Assembly (NCBI GenBank): GCA_024743095.1
Contig: JANSXF010000038.1
Location: 1-42,509, forward strand
From: Flavobacteriaceae bacterium
GTDB taxonomy: Bacteria; Bacteroidota; Bacteroidia; Flavobacteriales; Flavobacteriaceae
Direction: 5' to 3'
DNA: 42,509 nt
Shown here: positions 25,418 to 33,059 of the stretch, in pieces
Layout of the letters: each line of letters begins with the position of its first letter
Position numbering within the stretch: the stretch's first letter is position 1
Position numbers and translations under genes: made by a program
Notes under the pieces: generated by a model
The model's database searches: none
Told to the model about the DNA's origin: nothing
Seen by the model: only the letters and a program-made list of their open reading frames with translations

Positions 25418-25594
25418 TAAGCTAAACATCATTTTACTACTGATTTTTAGTGGGGGATACTGGATCCAATTCAGCACAAGTAACGAAGTTCGCTGAAAAA
25501 ACCTTGACACGCAACTGCGTAAGTGTTTGATTTATTATGGGTTATCAACATTGAAGTGAGTTTAAAATCCTGCTTTCGCAGCAATGAGAAGCCG

Positions 25595-27766
25595 TTATTT
25601 CTTTGCTTCCACCAATTCCAATTGGTCCACGCTCACATTGGTGGTAAACATGCCATAGTTGACCACCGCTTTGCCCTTTTCCAGCGTATCGATGCTTCCA
25701 ACCGCCTTACCATCCATCAAACGGACACGGTCACCAATCTTAAAAACAGGTCTGGGTTTGTTCTTTTCGGCCTGGATTTCTTTTTTCTTTTGGATTTTCT
25801 TATCGACCCGTACCTTTTTGATTTTTTGTTCCAGCTCTTCGGCCACCTGTTTCTTTTCTTCCTGTTTGGCCTTGGCCTTTTTTGCGGTGGTCTTTTTGCG
25901 CTTGCTGTTCTCGGTTTCCACAATACGGAGCATTTCAGATATCAAAGGACGCTTTTTCCTGTCCATGAAGTATTTTTCCGCAGCCGTATTCACCTTGTTG
26001 CCCAATTGGATCATACGCTGGTTATGGTCGTACATCTCTTGGTAGCTCTCCAGTTTGGATTTGATCTTGGAATTGAGTTGTTCCAAACGTTCATTTTCCT
26101 CACGGGCCTTATTTTCTTCTTCTTTAAGTTTGGAGCCGGTCTCTACCATTTTGCTGCGCTCTTTCTGCAGCTTGGCAATCGTGGCGTCAAAACGGACCTT
26201 TCCACGTTCAATCTTTTTCTTGGCCTTATTGATCAAGGAGTAGGGGATGCCGTTCTTTTGGGCGACCTCAAAGGTAAAGGAGCTTCCCGCTTCGCCCAAT
26301 ACCAATTGAAAGGTGGGTTCCAGCGTTTTGGAATTGAACAACATGTTCGCGTTGGTGGCATGCGGCAATTCGTTGGCCAAAGCTTTCAAATTGGCATAGT
26401 GCGTTGTGATGACCCCATAAGCTTCACGTTCGTAGAACACTTCTAGGAAAGCTTCGGCCAGGGCACCGCCCAATTCGGGGTCACTTCCCGTTCCAAACTC
26501 ATCAATTAAGAACAATGTTTTGTCGTTACACTTTTTAAGAAAGTGGTTCATGTTCTTTAATCGATAACTATATGTACTTAGATGATTTTCAATGGATTGA
26601 TTGTCTCCGATGTCCGTCAAGATTTTATCAAAAAAGCAAACGGAACTACGCTCGTGCACAGGAATCAACATGCCGCTTTGAAGCATTACTTGAAGCAGTC
26701 CAATGGTCTTTAACGTGATACTTTTACCCCCTGCATTGGGTCCCGAAATCACAATAATCCGATTCTCCCGATGCAGTTTTATGGTCTGCGGCCAGGTCTT
26801 TTCGTTCTTTCGCTTGTTGGATAAATAGAGTAGTGGATGAAAGGCATCTCGGAGAAACATCTCTCGCTGATCATTGATTTCTGGCAATATGCCGTTCATA
26901 TCGTAGGCATAACGTGCCTTTGCCGCCGTAATATCGGTTTCGGCCAAATACGTTTGATATGCCTTCAATACTTCCAAGTAAGGACGGATTTCGTCCGTCA
27001 ACTTGTTCAGGATACGTTGTACCTCTTCTTTCTCATCAAATTCCAAATTGCTCAACTCCCTGGTGTAGGCCAGGGTAGCCTCTGGCACAATGTAAACGAT
27101 ACTTCCTGTCTTGGAAGTACCCATCACGGTACCCTTCACTTTCTTACGATGCATGGCCTTAACAGCCAAAACCCGACGATTTTCAACCACGGATTCACGG
27201 ATTTCATCCAAAAAGTCGGACGATTGATAGCGACCTAAAGCAGCACTAAAGCTCTGGTTTATCTTGCTACGCACCTCATTGATTTGGTTTCTGATGTACC
27301 GAAGTTCATCCGACGCGGAATCCTTGATTTCCCCAAACTTATTGATAACATCATCAATGGCATCGGGAATTTCAGGATGTAGCTCCAAAGCATCCACTTT
27401 ATTAAAAAGTAAGGGATAATACTCCTTAAACTTTTTGAAGAATTTATGATGAATGGCAACCGTCTTGTAAATTCCGCCAATTTTTCGAAAACCGCTAATC
27501 TCCAAGGTGCTGTTGTCAATATTGAGCAGTCCGAGTTCGCTGTTGATATGGTCGAAACCGTGATTGGGAATACGGTTATCGTTGGAAAACGAAGCCAGAT
27601 ACTCCGAAGTTTGTCCCAAAACATCCATCAACTCATCTTTGTGGCGATATGGTTGAATGGACAATGCCTTTTCCTTTCCCAACTCGGTATTGCATCGAGC
27701 AGCGATCTGCGTCAATACGGTTGTAAACTCTAGGTCTTGAAGCGTTTTGGGGTGAATGTTTCGCAT
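25595..27766 (-). CDS. mutS2: MutS2-like DNA-binding ATPase lacking the Smr nuclease domain
   Basis: A 723-residue MutS-family ATPase. It has the helical core and clamp region, Walker A GPNAGGKS (342-349), Walker B LFLIDEFGTGSDPELGGALAE, and the TTHYANLK motif. A long, very basic coiled coil (about 500-660) and a KOW-like end (KIGDRVRLMDGKAVG) follow. The C-terminal Smr nuclease domain found in Bacillus and Thermus MutS2 is missing. The family suppresses recombination or rescues stalled ribosomes; role here is unknown. The start is ATG 27766 (MRNIHPKTLQDLEF), matching family N-termini; an in-frame ATG at 27787 lies within the promoter box. Confidence 0.88.
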   Translation of the reverse strand: MRNIHPKTLQDLEFTTVLTQIAARCNTELGKEKALSIQPYRHKDELMDVLGQTSEYLASFSNDNRIPNHGFDHINSELGLLNIDNSTLEISGFRKIGGIYKTVAIHHKFFKKFKEYYPLLFNKVDALELHPEIPDAIDDVINKFGEIKDSASDELRYIRNQINEVRSKINQSFSAALGRYQSSDFLDEIRESVVENRRVLAVKAMHRKKVKGTVMGTSKTGSIVYIVPEATLAYTRELSNLEFDEKEEVQRILNKLTDEIRPYLEVLKAYQTYLAETDITAAKARYAYDMNGILPEINDQREMFLRDAFHPLLYLSNKRKNEKTWPQTIKLHRENRIIVISGPNAGGKSITLKTIGLLQVMLQSGMLIPVHERSSVCFFDKILTDIGDNQSIENHLSTYSYRLKNMNHFLKKCNDKTLFLIDEFGTGSDPELGGALAEAFLEVFYEREAYGVITTHYANLKALANELPHATNANMLFNSKTLEPTFQLVLGEAGSSFTFEVAQKNGIPYSLINKAKKKIERGKVRFDATIAKLQKERSKMVETGSKLKEEENKAREENERLEQLNSKIKSKLESYQEMYDHNQRMIQLGNKVNTAAEKYFMDRKKRPLISEMLRIVETENSKRKKTTAKKAKAKQEEKKQVAEELEQKIKKVRVDKKIQKKKEIQAEKNKPRPVFKIGDRVRLMDGKAVGSIDTLEKGKAVVNYGMFTTNVSVDQLELVEAKK

Positions 27767-27784
27767 CTTTCTCAAATAGCAAGG

Positions 27785-27792
27785 CAAATATA
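27785..27792 (-). promoter_or_regulatory. -7 box for the MutS2-like gene
   Basis: The minus strand reads TATATTTG, a perfect TAnnTTTG. Transcription would start near 27778, leaving a 12-base leader to ATG 27766 and excluding the ATG at 27787. Confidence 0.5.
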
Positions 27793-27892
27793 GGGTTTTG
27801 ATGTGTCTTTTGAGTGCCGCCCGTTTAGTAAAAACACTCTACTTTGTTTACTTTTGATTCATGCTTGATGAATACCATACAATTGAGTTAAA

Positions 27893-27997
27893 ATGAGGAG
27901 CGACAATACCATAATTTATATAATCGCAGGGGTTGTTCTGCTTCATTTTATTGTGGGCATCGGGTATTTGATCTACCAACTGACCAAAAAGAAGTAA
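27893..27997 (+). CDS. Small single-pass membrane protein, 34 residues
   Basis: A 34-codon reading frame from ATG 27893. It begins MRSDNTII and continues with a strong hydrophobic segment (YIIAGVVLLHFIVGIGYLIY, residues 9-28), ending QLTKKK. The layout is a short polar head, one transmembrane helix and a basic tail, so the C-terminus should stay in the cytosol. It ends nine bases before the ung start codon, indicating co-transcription. The family is unknown to me. Evidence is the coherent membrane pattern and tight spacing; conservation was not checked. Confidence 0.6.
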   Translation: MRSDNTIIYIIAGVVLLHFIVGIGYLIYQLTKKK

Positions 27998-28006
27998 AGT
28001 CGACGC

Positions 28007-28672
28007 ATGGAAGTAACTATTGAGCCAAGCTGGAAAGCACAGTTGAACAATGAATTTGAAAAACCCTATTTCCAACAATTGGCCGCTTTTGTGAAGCAGG
28101 AATATCAACAGCATACCTGTTACCCCAAAGGAGCGGATATTTTTTCGGCGTTCGACCATTGCCCTTTTCAAGAGACCAAAGTGGTAATTATTGGACAAGA
28201 CCCTTATCACGGCCCGAACCAAGCCAACGGATTGTGCTTTTCCGTAAAAGATGGGATTCCACATCCACCATCCTTGGTCAATATTTTTAAGGAAATTAAA
28301 ACCGATGTGGAAAAGCCCTATCCCAAAAGTGGAAACTTGGAACGTTGGGCCGACCAAGGTGTACTTTTGTTGAACGCGACGCTGACGGTCCGGGCGCATC
28401 ATGCCGGGAGCCACCAGAAAAAGGGTTGGGAGCAATTTACCGATGCAGTGATCCAAACAGTTTCCAACGAATTGGAAGGTGTGGTTTTTCTGCTTTGGGG
28501 CGGATTCGCCAAAAAGAAATCATCCTTGATAGATAAAACCAGACATCATATTCTTACTTCTGGGCATCCTTCACCCTTGAGTGCCAATCGAGGCCTTTGG
28601 TTTGGCAATCAGCACTTCAGTAAAACAAATGATTTATTGAACCGTATGGGCAAAGAGTCTATTGATTGGTAA
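28007..28672 (+). CDS. ung: Uracil-DNA glycosylase
   Basis: A 221-residue family 1 uracil-DNA glycosylase that excises uracil from DNA in base-excision repair. The water-activating motif is GQDPYHG (Asp65), the uracil-stacking region is NGLCFSV, and the DNA-intercalation loop is HPSPLSANRG (catalytic His187). LLLNATLTVRAHHAGSH is also classic. It is transcribed after the 34-residue membrane protein and is followed by a REP-like hairpin. Identity is near certain. Confidence 0.98.
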   Translation: MEVTIEPSWKAQLNNEFEKPYFQQLAAFVKQEYQQHTCYPKGADIFSAFDHCPFQETKVVIIGQDPYHGPNQANGLCFSVKDGIPHPPSLVNIFKEIKTDVEKPYPKSGNLERWADQGVLLLNATLTVRAHHAGSHQKKGWEQFTDAVIQTVSNELEGVVFLLWGGFAKKKSSLIDKTRHHILTSGHPSPLSANRGLWFGNQHFSKTNDLLNRMGKESIDW

Positions 28673-28766
28673 GATGTGTCACCTTGAGCGCAGTCGAGAG
28701 GTGTACTAGTGAAATAATAACTGAGTTGATTTTAATTGGTCTGGACTGCGCTCGACCTGACATCTT
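28672..28766. repeat. REP-like inverted repeat between convergent genes
   Basis: Two arms (28672-28703 and 28741-28766) contain GAGCGCAGTC (28686-28695) and its exact complement GACTGCGCTC (28744-28753), plus matching outer bases AGATGT/ACATCT. The twelve bases CTCGACCTGACA (28751-28762) also occur at 3149-3160. Such motifs are scattered in intergenic gaps of many flavobacteria. Here it sits between the stop codons of convergent genes and may also act as terminator. Confidence 0.65.
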
Positions 28767-28779
28767 TTCTTTTGAAAAG

Positions 28780-29628
28780 CTATTTCCAGAGAAAATGTAA
28801 AGCTTCTTTGGTTTCCTCAATCAAACTAAGGTCGTGCAATCTAGATTGGACTTCGTTCACGGTTTCTTCAGAGAGTTGTTCCTGTCCCCAAGTTGTTTTG
28901 GATAACCATGCTTTTATGTCTTCCAGTTTTTGCTCGTATCTATTTGACAAGGTTCTGTCAATGCTTGGAATTTGTTTGAACTCCGAGGTATAGGTGTTGA
29001 TAACTTCCAAAACGTGTTTGAGCAAACCTTCGCTATTCTGTATGAATGCATCCGAAGCAGCAATCACAAAACAAGGCCACGGGGTAGGGCAGTCGCCCAC
29101 TCTTTTAAAAATGCCGTTGTCGACCAAAGGTTTGGTAGTGAAATGCTCCCACATAAAATAGGCGTCGGAACCGCTAGTGAGACTTTCTACGGCGCCATCC
29201 AAATTGTTGATGATCTCAAATTCCAATTTTTCGGTGTCCCACCCTTGGTTTTGCGCATTAACGTAGGCCATTAAGTGGCTTCCGCTTCCTATTCGGCTAA
29301 TGGCAACTTTATCATTCTTAAGGTCAGAAATAGATTTGCGGCTACTGTTGGTATCCACATGAATGCCCCAAAGCAGTGGAGAAGAGATGAATCCCTGGAT
29401 AATTTTACTGGGATTTCCCTGTGATATGCTTTTGATGATGCCTTCGGTAAGAATAATGCCCATATCCGCTTCTCCATCCTGCAGCATTTGTGTCATTTTA
29501 CCGGTTCCCTCTGGAACATCGGTCCACTCCAATTGAATGCCCCTGTCTTCAAAAGCACCGTCTTCCATGGCCATATGCCAAGGGAGGTTAAAATGTTCTG
29601 GGACACCAATTATTTTTACCGTTTTCAT
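28780..29628 (-). CDS. Cytosolic periplasmic-binding-protein-like domain protein (Ca3427-like)
   Basis: A 282-residue protein with the type-2 solute-binding fold of the SsuA/THI5/NMT1 group: VGADMGI-like block (DGEADMGIILTEGI), then VAISRIGSGSHLMAY and GSDAYFMWEHFTTKPL. There is no signal peptide or lipobox, so it should stay in the cytosol, and no ABC permease or ATPase is nearby. It resembles the cytosolic Ca3427-like class, whose ligand and role are not established. It stands alone on the minus strand, convergent to ung. Confidence 0.75.
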   Translation of the reverse strand: MKTVKIIGVPEHFNLPWHMAMEDGAFEDRGIQLEWTDVPEGTGKMTQMLQDGEADMGIILTEGIIKSISQGNPSKIIQGFISSPLLWGIHVDTNSSRKSISDLKNDKVAISRIGSGSHLMAYVNAQNQGWDTEKLEFEIINNLDGAVESLTSGSDAYFMWEHFTTKPLVDNGIFKRVGDCPTPWPCFVIAASDAFIQNSEGLLKHVLEVINTYTSEFKQIPSIDRTLSNRYEQKLEDIKAWLSKTTWGQEQLSEETVNEVQSRLHDLSLIEETKEALHFLWK

Positions 29629-29697
29629 AGGACTTGTTACTTTGTGGTACTAAAAGTATGATTCCGTTCGGTATCCATCAAAAAAAGTGACCTTAAA

Positions 29698-30585
29698 TTA
29701 TGTAAGATTACTATTTGCGATGGCGTTTAAAGTGTACTTGATTAGTTCTTCAACTGTTTTATGCCCTTGCTCGGAAAACTCTCCGGTGGCCCTGTTCGCC
29801 AATATCGCGTTGAGTGAAACAGCTCTGTGTCCAAGGAGTTTGGCAAGGCCATAAATACCTGCGGTTTCCATTTCCAGATTTGTTATCCTTGTATTTTGAT
29901 GGGAAAACCCGGCTAATTTGTCGTTAAAATCCTGAATGGACGGCACTAATCTCAAAGTTCTTCCTTGCGGTCCATAAAACCCTGAATTTGTTGCTGTTAA
30001 ACCACATCGTATACGATTTGATTCAAAAACTTCAGCTAATGACTGGTCAAAATCGACAACGTAGGGATGTATTTTGTGGGCTGCCCAACCCAAATAGGAT
30101 GTAAGTGTGGATTCGAGCTCAATGTTCTTGACGTGTCCATGCTCATAAAAATGCAGTAAGTTGTCAAAACCTATTGCTGAACTGCTCATCAAAAACGAAT
30201 CAACAGGAATATCCGGTTGTATGGAGCCTGATGTACCAATCCGTATAAAACTGAGCTGTTTTTTTTTGGATTTGACCTCACGGGAAACAAAATCGATATT
30301 GGCAAGGGCGTCCAACTCATTAAAAGCAATGTCGATATTGTCCGTTCCGATGCCTGTTGAAATGACTGTTATCCGTTTATCGCCATACATCCCTGTATGA
30401 ATGATAAACTCTCGCTTTTCCTTGGTAATTTCAATGGGATCAAAATGCTTGGAAACTTCGGAAACACGCTCAGGGTCACCTACAGTTATAATAATGTTGG
30501 CAAGGTCTTCCGGAAGAAGGTTGAGATGGTAAATGCTACCATCAGCATTCAGAATTAGCTCTGAATTGCCCAATGAAGCCCTCAT
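29698..30585 (-). CDS. Nucleoside phosphorylase (uridine/purine type)
   Basis: A 295-residue phosphorylase of the PNP/UDP family, which splits a nucleoside with phosphate to base and pentose-1-phosphate. Blocks visible are VGDPERV, ISTGIGTDNIDIAFNEL (phosphate/ribose), RIGTSGSIQPDIPVD and NLEMETAGIYGLAKLLGH, whose Glu-Met-Glu contacts ribose. The FxxYGPQGR-like segment (NSGFYGPQGRTLRL) suggests uridine or mixed specificity, but it is not decisive. It lies three bases after the DUF1835 gene, in the same unit. Confidence 0.9.
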   Translation of the reverse strand: MRASLGNSELILNADGSIYHLNLLPEDLANIIITVGDPERVSEVSKHFDPIEITKEKREFIIHTGMYGDKRITVISTGIGTDNIDIAFNELDALANIDFVSREVKSKKKQLSFIRIGTSGSIQPDIPVDSFLMSSSAIGFDNLLHFYEHGHVKNIELESTLTSYLGWAAHKIHPYVVDFDQSLAEVFESNRIRCGLTATNSGFYGPQGRTLRLVPSIQDFNDKLAGFSHQNTRITNLEMETAGIYGLAKLLGHRAVSLNAILANRATGEFSEQGHKTVEELIKYTLNAIANSNLT

Positions 30586-30588
30586 GTA

Positions 30589-31521
30589 TTACAATTTCAG
30601 GATTCGTTCCGTATCTGTATTGTATAGGAAGCTATACTTTAAAGACCCGCCTAAATACATCTGATTATCACGTATTTGCGAATAATAATTAGCCTCTTGT
30701 TTTAAAACATGCAATCCTTTTTTGGTCAATTTGACGGGGTCAAAAGAACTGAACAAAGGTTTTAACGAGGAAATCATTCGTTCGTATTGTGTGTCACCAA
30801 AACCATAGTAACCTTGGTTGGTCAATAGTTTGCCCATGAGCTCATTTCTGGATTGTGGCTTTTCTTCTTTGGCCACTTCCAGAATATGGTTCTCCAGGTC
30901 ATTAAGGCCATTTTTAATGGTAGGGTAGCGCTTTAAATGGGTTTTAAGGGCGTCTGAAAGGTACTCGAACTGGAAATCGTTATTGGCAATCTGATTTTCC
31001 AAACGAATGGGATTATCACTGCAATATAGCTGCCAAATGTAATCCGCGTATTCAATATCATCCTGTGAAAGGAGTTTTTTGTTGTCGTAAAGTTCCAGTA
31101 ATTTTTCGTCGTTGAGCTCGTTTAGGCCATAAAGCTTATTGGAGCCTTCAACTTTTCCACTACATACCAAGTAGATTTCGGCATGTCTTCTGTGTGTTTT
31201 TAGCCAACTAAGTACGGCCAGCATATTTATTTGGCAAAATAGGTCGTATTCAAACCATAGCACTATCTGGTCCTGCTGTTTGTGGTTACAAAGTGACCTG
31301 TATTCTTTCAGGGTTTTTTCTATGAACCAAGATTTGGAGACTTTGTAATTCTTGTTCAGGAACTCGAACCTTGTTTTCCAGAAAGATTCGCTCCCCACGG
31401 AAGAGAGGGTTTTGCCTTCGCAAAGCATTTCTCTCCATGTAATTACGTCTCCTTTTAATTGTAAAGACTGTAATCTGGACGTGAAACTGTCTCCGTTGGT
31501 TATGTGCAACAGTGATTTCAT
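30589..31521 (-). CDS. DUF1835 domain-containing protein
   Basis: A 310-residue cytosolic protein of the DUF1835 family, recognised by the opening LLHITNGDSFTSRL and the downstream GDVITWREMLCEG and QIVLWFEYDLFCQ blocks. Its role is unknown. The C-terminal half is helical, with a winged-helix-like feel (KLTKKGLHVLKQ) but no certain domain. It is the first gene of a two-gene unit with the nucleoside phosphorylase, three bases away. No promoter box was clear upstream. Confidence 0.85.
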   Translation of the reverse strand: MKSLLHITNGDSFTSRLQSLQLKGDVITWREMLCEGKTLSSVGSESFWKTRFEFLNKNYKVSKSWFIEKTLKEYRSLCNHKQQDQIVLWFEYDLFCQINMLAVLSWLKTHRRHAEIYLVCSGKVEGSNKLYGLNELNDEKLLELYDNKKLLSQDDIEYADYIWQLYCSDNPIRLENQIANNDFQFEYLSDALKTHLKRYPTIKNGLNDLENHILEVAKEEKPQSRNELMGKLLTNQGYYGFGDTQYERMISSLKPLFSSFDPVKLTKKGLHVLKQEANYYSQIRDNQMYLGGSLKYSFLYNTDTERILKL

Positions 31522-31665
31522 TTTCAGCTCAGTTTTCGTTGGTTAGGAAGAATAAAAGTAAGGTTTAAAGCAAGAACACAAAAATTTTTTCACAAAACAT
31601 TGCTCTTAAGATCCAGTTTTTAACATCAATTAAAATCTGAATCGATTTTTTGTTAAATTTTTATG

Positions 31666-31995
31666 TTATCCGCCAACACGCTTTACGGAAAATCCATTTT
31701 CCTTTAGAAAATCCATAATTTTATCGCGATAATCCCCCTGAATAAGAATCGCTTCGTTCTTAAAACTGCCCCCAACACCCAAGAGTGTCTTCAGGTCTTT
31801 GGTCAGTTTTTTAAAATCACTCTCTGCGCCGTTGTATCCTTCAATAATAGTAACAGGTTTGCCCTTTCGCTTTTCGTATTTACAGATAATGGGATCATCT
31901 TGTAGCCAGTACGCGGGTTCGTTTTTGTCATTGTCCGGTTCGTCTTCCGGTTCGTGGTCGGGAAATAGATTTTTTAGTTGGTCTTGCAGGTCCAT
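31666..31995 (-). CDS. Translation initiation factor SUI1/eIF1-like (YciH family)
   Basis: A 109-residue YciH/eIF1-type protein. After an acidic, low-complexity N-terminal stretch (PDHEPEDEPDNDKNEPA), residues about 38-109 form the SUI1 fold: KGKPVTIIEGYNGAESD, then LKTLLGVGGSFKNEAILIQGDYRDKI. Bacterial members are ribosome-binding fidelity factors of poorly defined role. It is the distal gene in a unit with the 2OG-Fe(II) oxygenase, separated by two bases, an unusual partner. Confidence 0.93.
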   Translation of the reverse strand: MDLQDQLKNLFPDHEPEDEPDNDKNEPAYWLQDDPIICKYEKRKGKPVTIIEGYNGAESDFKKLTKDLKTLLGVGGSFKNEAILIQGDYRDKIMDFLKENGFSVKRVGG

Positions 31996-31997
31996 CT

Positions 31998-32948
31998 TTA
32001 CTTTTTTACGAGTCCCAGCTCAATAAGCCTTTCGTGCAGGTATTCGCCCGCTGTAATATCTTCGAATGTCTTGGGATTGTCCTCATCGATACAGTTTTCC
32101 AAACAGTTCAGCGGCATATCACTAACCGGATGCATAAAAAACGGAATGGAATACCGCGATGTTCCCCAAAGTTCTTTTGGCGGGTTCACTACTTGGTGAA
32201 TAGTGGATTTTAATTTATTGTTGGACAAACGGGACAGCATATCCCCAACATTGATCATTAATTGATCGGGTTGGGCAATGGCATCCACCCAGTTGCCTTG
32301 GTGGTCCTTTACTTGGAGTCCTTTTCCGTGGGCGCCCATAAGCAGCGTGATTAAGTTGATATCCCCATGGGCGGCAGCTCGAACGGCATTTTTAGGTTCT
32401 TCAGTAATTGGCGGATAGTGAATGGGCCTTAAAATGGAATTTCCATTTTTGATATAGTCATCAAAATAAGTTTCTTCAAGGTCCAGGTGCAATGCCAGGG
32501 CCCGTAGGACGTATTTAGCGGTTTTTTCCAGCATTTTATAGGTTTCCTCTCCAACACGATTAAAATCGGGAAGTTCCTCAACGGTAACATTATCAGGATA
32601 TTCGGCATCCAATTTCGGATTGTCCTCTATATATTGGCCAAAATGCCAAAACTCTTTTAGGTCGCCTTCTTTTTTGCCTTTGGCATGTTCCTTTCCAAAG
32701 GAAGTATATCCTCTTTGGCCGCCTATGCCTTCAATCTCATATTTATCCTTCACGTCCTGTGTAAGGTTGAAGAATTTTTTTATCTCGCTATAAAGGTCAT
32801 CCACCAATTCATCGGACAAAAAATGTCCGCTCAGTGCCACAAAGCCAATATCTTCAAAGGCGGCACCTATTTCATTGACAAACTTTTCTTTTCGTTTTGC
32901 ATCGCCCGAAACAAAGTCTTTCAGGTCCACACTTGGAATCGCACTCAT
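31998..32948 (-). CDS. Isopenicillin N synthase-like 2OG-Fe(II) dioxygenase
   Basis: A 316-residue iron- and 2-oxoglutarate-dependent oxygenase. The iron ligands are His194 and Asp196 (HGDINLITLLM) and His251 (STIHQVV), and the co-substrate arginine is Arg265 in RYSIPFF. The N-terminal DIOX_N half has the DIGFVALSGH segment. Homologs in bacteria oxidise small molecules or side chains; the name reflects fold only. A TATTTTTG -7 box lies at 32971-32978. It is translated two bases upstream of the SUI1-like gene. Confidence 0.9.
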   Translation of the reverse strand: MSAIPSVDLKDFVSGDAKRKEKFVNEIGAAFEDIGFVALSGHFLSDELVDDLYSEIKKFFNLTQDVKDKYEIEGIGGQRGYTSFGKEHAKGKKEGDLKEFWHFGQYIEDNPKLDAEYPDNVTVEELPDFNRVGEETYKMLEKTAKYVLRALALHLDLEETYFDDYIKNGNSILRPIHYPPITEEPKNAVRAAAHGDINLITLLMGAHGKGLQVKDHQGNWVDAIAQPDQLMINVGDMLSRLSNNKLKSTIHQVVNPPKELWGTSRYSIPFFMHPVSDMPLNCLENCIDEDNPKTFEDITAGEYLHERLIELGLVKK

Positions 32949-32970
32949 ATTGTCATCTTTGATATAAAAC

Positions 32971-32978
32971 CAAAAATA
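32971..32978 (-). promoter_or_regulatory. -7 box for the dioxygenase-SUI1 unit
   Basis: The minus strand reads TATTTTTG, a full TAnnTTTG match, giving a leader of about 16 bases to ATG 32948. Confidence 0.45.
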
Positions 32979-33059
32979 AGGAAATAAGCTGAAGGTTTTT
33001 GAATTTTAAGGTGTTTTGAAGGGCTTTTTACTACTTTTAACCAACAGAATTTTTACGAT

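Noticed and set aside
25500..25594. Possible attC-like or transposon remnant (TTGACACGCAACTGCG region)
   Set aside because: Only weak, short internal symmetry was seen and no recombinase is nearby.
25523..26446. A 307-codon plus-strand frame with many Phe and Leu
   Set aside because: It is the antisense shadow of the lysine-rich coiled coil of the MutS2-like gene; complement of Lys/Glu codons gives Phe/Leu.
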